Source: Pseudomonas citrullilanati (GTDB lineage Bacteria > Pseudomonadota > Gammaproteobacteria > Pseudomonadales > Pseudomonadaceae). Taken from it: a stretch of DNA of 64,000 nucleotides. A model generated the notes under the pieces. It was not told where the DNA came from, made no database searches, and saw nothing but the letters and a program-made list of their open reading frames with translations. The position numbers were made by a program, and so were the translations under genes. Shown piece after piece: positions 7,585 through 14,939 of this stretch (position 1 is its first letter; every line of letters starts with the position of its first letter). Location of the stretch: assembly GCF_030580855.1 (NCBI RefSeq), contig NZ_JAUQOP010000022.1, positions 29,027-93,026 of the forward strand, read 5' to 3'.

Positions 7585-7733
7585 TCCCCTTTCATCGGGG
7601 CCGATACCGGCAATAATCGATTGCCTGGAAAATATCGGCCTACGCACCCAAGACTAGTCGGTCATCAACAGACTGACAGTCCGCAGGCGCCCTTGACCGA
7701 CGAATGGAACTTACTGTTTCGCAAAGGAAACGT

Positions 7734-9923
7734 TCATTCGGTGCCCAGCAGGGTCCGATGTAAAATCCGCGAAACCTGATCGGCCGAGTAGGGTTTGGGT
7801 AGGAATTCGAAGCCCTCATGCCCCTTGAGGGCCAGCTCTTCGCTGTAGCCCGACGTCAGCACCACCGGCAGGCCAGGGCGCCGCGCACGCAGCTCCTTGG
7901 CCAAGGTGATGCCGCTGATGCCGGGCATGACCACGTCCGAAAATATCGCATCGAAGGCCATCGCATCCGGCCCGACCATTTCCAGCGCCTGTTCGGCGTT
8001 GGTCGCCCAGGCCGTTTCGTACCCCAGGTCCTGGAGGATCTGGTTGGCGAAACGCCCCACTTCGAGGTTGTCCTCCACGATCAGCACCCGCCGCGTGCCC
8101 TTCTCCAGCTGCAACGGGATGACTTCTTCCTGGCCAGGCTCCTGAACCGCCTCGGCCGCCACTTCCGGCAGGTACAAGGTAAACACCGTGCCGCCGCCCA
8201 CGACGGTCGAGACATCGACGTTGCCGCCGGACTGCTTGGCGAAGCCGAACACCTGGGACAGCCCCAACCCGGTGCCCTTGCCCACCTCCTTGGTGGTGAA
8301 GAACGGCTCGAAGATATGTTCGAGCACGTCCGTCGCGATGCCTGTGCCGGTGTCCGCCAGGGCGATGGCGGCAAACGCCTGCCGGGCCCCGGCGTGGCCG
8401 CGGATCGGCGGGATGCCGTCGCCACAGTTGAGGCGAAGCCACAGCGTGCCCTGCCCGTCCATGGCGTCCCGGGCATTGAGCGCCATGTTGATCAGGGCCG
8501 TTTCGAACTGGCTCAGGTCGGCGCGGATGTAGCAAGGCCGCTCGCACAACTCGACCTTCACCTGGATGCGTGCCCCGGTGACGGTTTCCAGCATGTCGCC
8601 GAGGCTCTGCACCTGCTTGCCCACCTCGAAGACTTCCGGCTTCAACGGCTGGCGCCGGGCAAACGCGAGCAGCTGGCTGGTCAGTTTCGCGGCGCGCTCA
8701 ACGGTCTCGGAAACCGCGGTCATGTACCGTTGCCGCCGCTCTTCGGACAGGTTGGGCATGCGCAGGAAATCGACGGAGGAGCGGATGATCGTCAGCAGGT
8801 TGTTGAAGTCGTGGGCGACGCCGCCGGTGAGCTGGCCGATGGCTTCGAGTTTCTGCGACTGGCGCAGCGCCGCTTCGGTCTGTTTCAGCCGCGTGGTGCG
8901 CTCTTCCACGCGCTGCTCCAGCGTGGCATTGAGCTCAGCCAGTGCCGCCAGGCCTTCACGTACCGCCGCATCCGCTCGGGTGCGCTCGATGTGGGCCCAG
9001 GATCGCTCGGTGACCTCCATCAGCAACGCGAGGTCGTTGGAGGACCAGACCCGTGGGACTTTGTCGTGGATCGCCATGAGCGCGGTCAAGCGGCCGTCCT
9101 TGATCAGCGGCACACAAATGGTCGCGGCGATGCCAATCGCCTGGAACGTCGCCGCTTCGTCCGGCGCCAGCTCCGCCAGATTGTCGTTGATCACCAGGGG
9201 CTTGCCGGCGCTCAGGTTGCTGACCGCCAGCCGACCGAAATCGGCCAGGCGATAATGCCCGAGGATATGCGGCGAACCCGCCCGGGCCCAATCGCCGCGG
9301 ATCGTGAAACCGTCCTCATCCTCGTCCATGTCGGCGTAGGCACAGTTGGACAGGTTCAGGTGCGCCGCCAGGATCCGCGTGGTGGTCGCCATGATGGCCT
9401 GGGGGTCGGTGGCGTTGGCCACCGCGTTGCCGATGGCGTCCAGCACGGCCAGGCGTTGGGTCATGAACACCGTGGAAGTGGTTTCGGTGACGGTGTCGAG
9501 CATGCCCACGACCTTGCCGAACTGGTCACGAATGGGGCTGTAGCAGAAGGTGAAATAGGCCTGTTCCGGGCCGCCACCGCGTTCGATGACCAGCGGGAAG
9601 TTCTCGATATAGGTGGCCTGCCCTTCGAAGGCGGCCCGCACGATGGGACCGATATCGCTCCAGGCCTCCCGCCACACTTCATCGAACCTGCGCCCCAGGG
9701 CCTCGGGCTTGTTCCCCAGGATGGGCAGGAAGGCATCGTTGTACAGCGTGATGAGGTCCGGGCCCCAGACAATGGCCTGGGGGAAATGCGAGGCCAGGCT
9801 CAGCGCGACAGTTGTCTTCAACACAGTGGGCCATTCTTTCGGCGGCCCCAGCGGCGTGCTGTCCCAATCATGGCGCCGCACCCGTTCGGCCATTTCTCCG
9901 TAGCTCTGCAGCCAGTCTGTCAT
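7734..9923 (-). CDS. Hybrid sensor histidine kinase with PAS, GAF and C-terminal receiver domains
   Basis: The 729-residue cytoplasmic kinase has, in order, a PAS-like sensor (about 20-145), a GAF domain (about 160-315), a coiled linker, a HisKA domain with phospho-acceptor His371 (GGVAHDFNNLL), an HATPase domain (EPFFTTKEVGKGTGLGLS), and a receiver domain (about 612-729; VEDN, then FSDVVMPG with the phospho-Asp). There are no membrane segments. The start at 9923 has AAGGA upstream; a longer reading from 9953 is less likely. It resembles the Pseudomonas bacteriophytochrome-like or blue-light LOV-type hybrid kinases, but no chromophore cysteine is obvious. No separate response regulator is adjacent. 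Confidence 0.88.
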   Translation of the reverse strand: MTDWLQSYGEMAERVRRHDWDSTPLGPPKEWPTVLKTTVALSLASHFPQAIVWGPDLITLYNDAFLPILGNKPEALGRRFDEVWREAWSDIGPIVRAAFEGQATYIENFPLVIERGGGPEQAYFTFCYSPIRDQFGKVVGMLDTVTETTSTVFMTQRLAVLDAIGNAVANATDPQAIMATTTRILAAHLNLSNCAYADMDEDEDGFTIRGDWARAGSPHILGHYRLADFGRLAVSNLSAGKPLVINDNLAELAPDEAATFQAIGIAATICVPLIKDGRLTALMAIHDKVPRVWSSNDLALLMEVTERSWAHIERTRADAAVREGLAALAELNATLEQRVEERTTRLKQTEAALRQSQKLEAIGQLTGGVAHDFNNLLTIIRSSVDFLRMPNLSEERRQRYMTAVSETVERAAKLTSQLLAFARRQPLKPEVFEVGKQVQSLGDMLETVTGARIQVKVELCERPCYIRADLSQFETALINMALNARDAMDGQGTLWLRLNCGDGIPPIRGHAGARQAFAAIALADTGTGIATDVLEHIFEPFFTTKEVGKGTGLGLSQVFGFAKQSGGNVDVSTVVGGGTVFTLYLPEVAAEAVQEPGQEEVIPLQLEKGTRRVLIVEDNLEVGRFANQILQDLGYETAWATNAEQALEMVGPDAMAFDAIFSDVVMPGISGITLAKELRARRPGLPVVLTSGYSEELALKGHEGFEFLPKPYSADQVSRILHRTLLGTE

Positions 9924-10308
9924 TGCGATCGATCCTTGTACTGCGACTACCATCAGGGAACGCTTGAGACCCCATGCCGGACCGTATTATCCCGTGCCGG
10001 GCTTGAATGCGCGATTGTATTGTGGACGACCACGCGCCGATGTCCGCGATCTTCGATCGAAGCGGCACGCAACCTACGGCAAAGTCCTACATGCCTGTCG
10101 GAATTTCTGCCTGATGAGCCCGACAGATAAACCTGCGCCCCGTCTGCCACTTCGTGCAATGTCTTATTTCGCAACAGAAAAAGGCAGGTGTTGATACGAT
10201 GGCACCTTTTGCAGATCGTGGCGATCCAACTCCCCGTGGGCCCCCTGTTACTGCGCCGCTACCTGGACGTAGCCTCCCAATCAATGCCTCAGCCCGGCAA
10301 ATGGAGTG
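9924..10308. promoter_or_regulatory. Divergent intergenic region between kinase and polysaccharide locus
   Basis: This 385-base gap contains a perfect 12-base palindrome, CTTCGATCGAAG, at 10051-10062 and a small GATCG-TGG-CGATC dyad at 10214-10226. I see no gene, no JUMPstart/ops element and no confident sigma-70 promoter. Confidence 0.4.
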
Positions 10309-11268
10309 ATGAAGTTGGAAGCAGTGCAACTGGCCGCCATGGATGAGCGGCCCAAGACGCCTAGACGCGATGAGTGTGATGTCGTCATCGTCAATTACAA
10401 CGCGGGGGAACTGTTGGTGACGTGCGTGCGTTCCGTCCTGGCGGCGGGTGCATCCCGGGTCATCGTGGTGGACAACGACTCCCGCGACGACAGCCTGGCC
10501 AGGCTGCAAAGCGCCCATGGAACCTGCCACTCCCTGCAGATCATCAAGAACAGCGCCAACCTTGGCTTCGCCGTCGCGTGCAACCAGGGCGCACGCCAGG
10601 CCAGCGCCGCCAATGTCTTCTTCCTGAACCCGGACACGGTACTGGCCGTCGACGCCTTGGAACGCTTGTTACGGACGCTGCGCAGTTCGCCGGAAACCGG
10701 CATGGTCGGCGGCTTCCTGTGTAACCCGGACGGCAGTGAACAACCGGGCGGGCGGCGGGTGTTTCCAACGCCCCGGCGTGCGTTCATGCGGGCCTTCGGG
10801 TTGTCACGCCTGGCCCCGGTATTCCCTACCTTGTTTTCCGACTTCCTGCTCCACAAAGAACCGTTGCCCGCCAGGCCCGTGGTCGTCGAAGCCATTTCCG
10901 GCGCTTGCATGCTGGTCAAGCGCGAAGCCATCGAGAGCGTCGGGTTGTGGGATGAAGCCTACTTTCTTCATTGCGAAGACCTGGATTGGTGCATGCGCTT
11001 CCGCCAGGCCGGCTGGAACGTCCTGTACGTGCCGGATGCCCGGGTCATGCATGTGTTCGGCGGTTGCAGCCAACAGCGCCCGTATTTCGTCGAGTGGCAC
11101 AAGCACCTGGGCATCCTGCGTTTCTATGGCAAGTTCTTCCGCCAGAAATATTCGACGTTGCTGTGGGTCAGCGTGGTCATTGGCGTCTGGTTCCGATTCA
11201 GCCTGATGGTCTGCCGTCACGCGGCCACCAGGGTCCTGAAGGCATTGAAGCGACCGGGAGGAGCCTGA
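10309..11268 (+). CDS. GT2-family glycosyltransferase (rhamnosyltransferase-like)
   Basis: An inverting GT-A transferase of about 319 residues. The N-terminal part carries VVIVNYN and VVDNDSRDDS, then NLGFAVACNQG, the metal-binding-type NPDT, and the acceptor-side EDLDWCMRFRQAGW motif, all typical of WbbL-type rhamnosyl- and related transferases. A C-terminal hydrophobic segment (LLWVSVVIGVWFRFSLMV) may anchor it to the inner membrane. The start is uncertain: the ATG at 10309 overlaps a GTG at 10306, and GGAG lies very close. The gene is the left end of the polysaccharide locus and is followed directly by an SDR gene. Confidence 0.85.
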   Translation: MKLEAVQLAAMDERPKTPRRDECDVVIVNYNAGELLVTCVRSVLAAGASRVIVVDNDSRDDSLARLQSAHGTCHSLQIIKNSANLGFAVACNQGARQASAANVFFLNPDTVLAVDALERLLRTLRSSPETGMVGGFLCNPDGSEQPGGRRVFPTPRRAFMRAFGLSRLAPVFPTLFSDFLLHKEPLPARPVVVEAISGACMLVKREAIESVGLWDEAYFLHCEDLDWCMRFRQAGWNVLYVPDARVMHVFGGCSQQRPYFVEWHKHLGILRFYGKFFRQKYSTLLWVSVVIGVWFRFSLMVCRHAATRVLKALKRPGGA

Positions 11269-11269
11269 A

Positions 11270-12121
11270 TTGCAGATAGGGATATTGGGCGCCTCCAGCG
11301 TCTGGGGCGAACGCGCCGCATCGCGGCTGGCCCAAGCCGATCATGCCGTGAGCGCGTTTACCCGGACGTTGCCCAAGACGCCCCTGCCCGGCGTCGACTG
11401 GCGCAGTACCGACGATTGGCACGCATTGGAGCTGGATGCGTTCCTGTCGTTCGCGCCGCTCTGGGTGCTACCGGACTTTCTGCCGCGCCTTGCCGACACA
11501 CGGGTCAGGCGCATCGTCGCCGTGTCCTCCACGAGCCGCTATGCCAAGGTGATGTCGCCTGATGCCCGGGAACGGGACGTGGCGCAACGCCTGGTCGATG
11601 CCGAGGCCCACCTTGAGCGATGGGCAACGCAACGCGGCATCGACTGGGTCATCCTGCGCCCCACCCTGATCTACGGGTGTGGCCGCGACAAGAACATCAC
11701 GCAGGTGGCGCGCTTCATCCAGCGCTTCGGGTTCTTCCCGCTGGTCGGTGGCAGTGTCGGCTTGCGCCAGCCGGTGCACGGTGACGACGTCGTCCAGGCA
11801 TGCCTGGCCGCGATGAGCGTCGATGGCCTGCCCAGTGGCGGCTACAACCTCTCGGGAGGCGAAACGCTGCCTTACCACGCCATGGTCAGCCGGATCTTCC
11901 AGGCCCTGGAGCGCCCGGAACGAACCCTCACCCTGCCCACCCCGGCGTTGGCCCTGGCCGTTTCGCTGATGCGCTGCCTGCCGCGCTACCGGCACCTCTC
12001 GAGCGCGCTGGTGCAGCGCATGAATCAGGACCTGGTGTTCGATCATTCGGACGCCCGGGATCGCCTGGGCTTCTCGCCCCGGCCGTTCCGGCTGACGCGC
12101 GAGGACCTGCCCCGGCGCTGA
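11270..12121 (+). CDS. NAD(P)-binding sugar-nucleotide epimerase/dehydratase-like protein
   Basis: The 283-residue extended-SDR-like protein begins with a nucleotide-binding turn (IGILGASSVWGERAA). It has VAVSSTSRY, LRPTLIYGCGRD and a loosely conserved active site, as in UDP-glucose 4-epimerase relatives that act on polysaccharide precursors. It starts at a TTG one base after the stop of the preceding gene; GGGAGGAG just upstream makes this start convincing. The usual YxxxK is not clearly present, so its catalytic status is uncertain. It is convergent with the leftward two-domain glycosyltransferase. Confidence 0.75.
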   Translation: MQIGILGASSVWGERAASRLAQADHAVSAFTRTLPKTPLPGVDWRSTDDWHALELDAFLSFAPLWVLPDFLPRLADTRVRRIVAVSSTSRYAKVMSPDARERDVAQRLVDAEAHLERWATQRGIDWVILRPTLIYGCGRDKNITQVARFIQRFGFFPLVGGSVGLRQPVHGDDVVQACLAAMSVDGLPSGGYNLSGGETLPYHAMVSRIFQALERPERTLTLPTPALALAVSLMRCLPRYRHLSSALVQRMNQDLVFDHSDARDRLGFSPRPFRLTREDLPRR

Positions 12122-12127
12122 TTGCGT

Positions 12128-14272
12128 TCAGCGGTGCACGTGGGCCTGCCAGCGTCCCCACTTGCTTTCGAAGTACGCCTGGTTCTTGTCCCAGAGCGCC
12201 TGGTACTCACCACTGGCGATCAGTTTTCGAAACGACGCCTGCCCGTAATGGTGAATGAACGCATCTTCGGCGCAGACGGTCCGGTAGCCCTTTTCCTGAA
12301 CGCGACGGCTGTAGTCGTCGTCCTCGAACATGCCGATGCCGAAGGCCTCGTCCAGGAACCCCACGTCTTCGAGGACATCCCTGCGCAAGGCGACGCAAAA
12401 CATGGCCAGCATGGCGATGTCGAAACACTGCCCCGCATGGGTGGCGGTGTAGTCATCGGCGAAGCGCTGCATGTGCCTCATGTCGGTGTAGCTCGCCTGG
12501 ACCTTCGCTTCGTTGCCCACGGCGTTGGTGACGGGACCGACCAGGCCGACATCGGGGTCGCGCAGATGACGCACCAGCGGGTCCAGCCATCCCCTGGGGA
12601 CCACCGTGTCGTTGTTGAGCAGCAGGAGAATGTCGCCGTCCGCCGCCCTCAAGCCCTGATTGTTGGCGGCCGCGAAGCCGCGGTTCTGGTCGTTGAGGAT
12701 AATCTTTACCCACGGCGCGTGCTGGCGCAGGTGCTCCAGGTAGTCACGGGTGCCATCGTCGGAACCGTTGTCGACCACCACCAGTTCGTAGCGCGGCCAC
12801 GTGGTGTTGCGCAAAATGCTGTTGATGCATTGAACCGTCAGGTTGAGGTTGTGGTAGGTGACGACCACGATGGACACTTTCTCGTGCAACGCCACGATGG
12901 CCTGTTGAGTCGCCTCGAAGCGATCCTTCCAATCATTGGCCCGGGCCAACTCCAGGCGTTGCTTGTAGGTGGCCAGGTCGCGCTCGGCCAGCGCCCGCTC
13001 GATCTGCTCGATGAACCCGTCGACGTCGGTGGCGAAATACACCAGGTCCTGGTAGAGGCTCATTTCCTTGAGTGGCGTGGAAACCACCGGTTTACCGGCA
13101 CTGATGTATTCGTAGAACTTCACCGGGTCTACCGCATGCGTCACGTTGTAGAGCCGGAAAGGGATCAGGCAGGCATCGAAATGATGCAGGTACAGCGGCA
13201 TTTGCGAATACGGCTTGATGCCCAGCAAATGCACGTTGGGCTTGTGTTCGAGACCGGCCATGTCGTCGACGAACACGTCGCCCAGCATCACGAAGTTCCA
13301 TTCCGGGCGCCTGTCCGCCAAGGCCGCCAGCAGGGGGAAATCCAACCACTGGGCCAAGGCACCGTAATAGCCGATGACCGGTCCGACGAACCCATCCAGC
13401 AGGTCATTGGCGAAGCAGTGCTGGTGGAAGAAGTTGAAATCCACGGCGTTCCTGACCAGTACGCAGCGAGCGGTACTGGCACACCATTTTTCCTGGAGCA
13501 AGGCCGAAGAGACAGTCACCAGGTCCGCCTCGGCCACCAGGGTCTTCTCTTCGCTGAGCAGCGGCTCACCGATGTTCGGGAAACCATCCCAGTCGTCCAT
13601 GCAGTCGTACTGGACCCGCCAACCGTGCTCGGCGCGCAACGCCAGGGCCAGCGGGCTCCAGTAAGGCAGGTGGACGACCGAGAACGCGGTCTTTATCTGC
13701 CAATCGGCGGCCAGCGCGGCCAGGGCCTGGCGGTAAAGCTGGATGTTCTCCGGCGTGATGGTGGCTTCGTAGTACTTTTCCTGGACGTCGCGTTGCAGCG
13801 CCACCTCATGGACATTGGGCGCGACGGTGGTCAGCCGATAGCGCTGGCCCTCCTCGGGGACGCTGGACGGCACGACGTAGAACACCCGGTAACCCTGCCG
13901 CGCAAACTGGCTCATCAACTGTTGGGGCCGCTGGAAGCGCGCCGCCCAGGCGATGTTGGCGAAACAGAGGATGTCCAGGCGTCCCGAGGCCACGAAGACC
14001 GGCTCGACCTCGGGGATCGGCAACAGCGCCTGCCCGGGCGGGCGCACGATGGGTTCCATCAGCTTGGGCGGGTCGCGCCTGGCGGCAAAGCCATGGCGCA
14101 GCAACTGGGCAAGCATGCGCAGCGGTTGGGTAAAACGCCAGGAACTGGTCTTTTGCAGGAAGTCGACTTTCGCCAAGGCGATATCGCGCTCCTGGAGGGC
14201 CGCATCCCGCTGGGCAGCGGCGCGCTCGCGGTCGGTCAACGGAGGGTCGGGCTTATGCACGTGGGTATCCAT
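12128..14272 (-). CDS. Two-domain glycosyltransferase (GT4-like plus GT2)
   Basis: This 714-residue protein begins with a charged helical segment and the motif SSWRFTQPLR (about residues 43-52). It then has a GT-B-type domain (about 85-430) with RFQRPQQL, YDCMDDWDGF, GYYGALAQW and DPVKFYEYISAGKPV. It ends with a GT2 domain (about 450-700) with VVVTYHNLNLT, VVDNGSDDGT, NRGFAAANNQG, LLNNDT and FEDDDYSRRV. The two transferase modules probably add consecutive sugars. It overlaps the end of the upstream oxygenase gene by about 20 bases, which implies translational coupling. It is a paralogue of the protein encoded at 18994-21444. Confidence 0.88.
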   Translation of the reverse strand: MDTHVHKPDPPLTDRERAAAQRDAALQERDIALAKVDFLQKTSSWRFTQPLRMLAQLLRHGFAARRDPPKLMEPIVRPPGQALLPIPEVEPVFVASGRLDILCFANIAWAARFQRPQQLMSQFARQGYRVFYVVPSSVPEEGQRYRLTTVAPNVHEVALQRDVQEKYYEATITPENIQLYRQALAALAADWQIKTAFSVVHLPYWSPLALALRAEHGWRVQYDCMDDWDGFPNIGEPLLSEEKTLVAEADLVTVSSALLQEKWCASTARCVLVRNAVDFNFFHQHCFANDLLDGFVGPVIGYYGALAQWLDFPLLAALADRRPEWNFVMLGDVFVDDMAGLEHKPNVHLLGIKPYSQMPLYLHHFDACLIPFRLYNVTHAVDPVKFYEYISAGKPVVSTPLKEMSLYQDLVYFATDVDGFIEQIERALAERDLATYKQRLELARANDWKDRFEATQQAIVALHEKVSIVVVTYHNLNLTVQCINSILRNTTWPRYELVVVDNGSDDGTRDYLEHLRQHAPWVKIILNDQNRGFAAANNQGLRAADGDILLLLNNDTVVPRGWLDPLVRHLRDPDVGLVGPVTNAVGNEAKVQASYTDMRHMQRFADDYTATHAGQCFDIAMLAMFCVALRRDVLEDVGFLDEAFGIGMFEDDDYSRRVQEKGYRTVCAEDAFIHHYGQASFRKLIASGEYQALWDKNQAYFESKWGRWQAHVHR

Positions 14273-14939
14273 GCAACGCAGTGGTATCACCCTGCGGCCA
14301 CATGGAACTGACGGAGCCAGGGCGGTAGAACGTTGCGGTCAGGCTGCGGCGCGAGGCGGTGCAGTTGCCCACCACTTGCGACACGGCATGCCAGGAATTG
14401 GCCGAGCGCACCAGGACCGCCGAGTTGCCCACCAGGGGCTCGATCTCGGCCACCACCGCAGTGGGGTCGTTGCCGCTCAGGATCTGCAGGCAGCCACCAT
14501 CGTCGCGGTTCCAGGACTCGTTGAAATACAGGATATGGGTCACCAGCTTGTCGGGCAGGTCCGGGTGCGCCCCCAGGCTCGCGCCCGGGCCGTAATGAAA
14601 GACATTGACCTCCATCGGCACGTTGCGCAGGTCGATCCCGGTCAACTGCGACATGGCTTGGCGATACGCCGCCGACCCCAGGTCCCGCGCCAGTTTCAAC
14701 CAGGCGTCGCTCAGTTCCTCGGGGAAGGCAATGACCTGGGTGCCCATTTCCACCAGGGCCCGCGCCTCGTAGTCATAGTTCTTCTCCCCGCCATAGCCGC
14801 TCACGGTCTTGAAGTGATCATGGGGAAACGTCTGCGCCAGTGCCGCGGCATCCTTGGCCGAATACAGGTTGGCGATCTCGGCCCAGGCGAACGGGTAGGA
14901 CTTCAGTGCGGTCGATTCGAGACGAAAAAGTTCTAGCAT
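14253..14939 (-). CDS. 2-oxoglutarate/Fe(II)-dependent oxygenase
   Basis: The 228-residue protein carries the facial triad of prolyl-4-hydroxylase-type oxygenases: His125 and Asp127 (GAHPDLPD) and His184 (SWHAVSQV). An arginine pair (197-198) in RRSLTATFYRP is suited to binding 2-oxoglutarate. Its start codon overlaps the stop of the upstream ABC ATPase gene in TAATG, and its end overlaps the next glycosyltransferase gene, so all three are tightly coupled. In this setting it probably hydroxylates a sugar, a lipid carrier or a glycan-assembly protein. The substrate is unknown. Confidence 0.85.
   Translation of the reverse strand: MLELFRLESTALKSYPFAWAEIANLYSAKDAAALAQTFPHDHFKTVSGYGGEKNYDYEARALVEMGTQVIAFPEELSDAWLKLARDLGSAAYRQAMSQLTGIDLRNVPMEVNVFHYGPGASLGAHPDLPDKLVTHILYFNESWNRDDGGCLQILSGNDPTAVVAEIEPLVGNSAVLVRSANSWHAVSQVVGNCTASRRSLTATFYRPGSVSSMWPQGDTTALHGYPRA

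Noticed and set aside
7818..10130. Long plus-strand reading frame opposite the hybrid kinase
   Set aside because: It is an antisense artefact of high-GC codon use: no ribosome site, no domain, and the kinase on the other strand is unmistakable.
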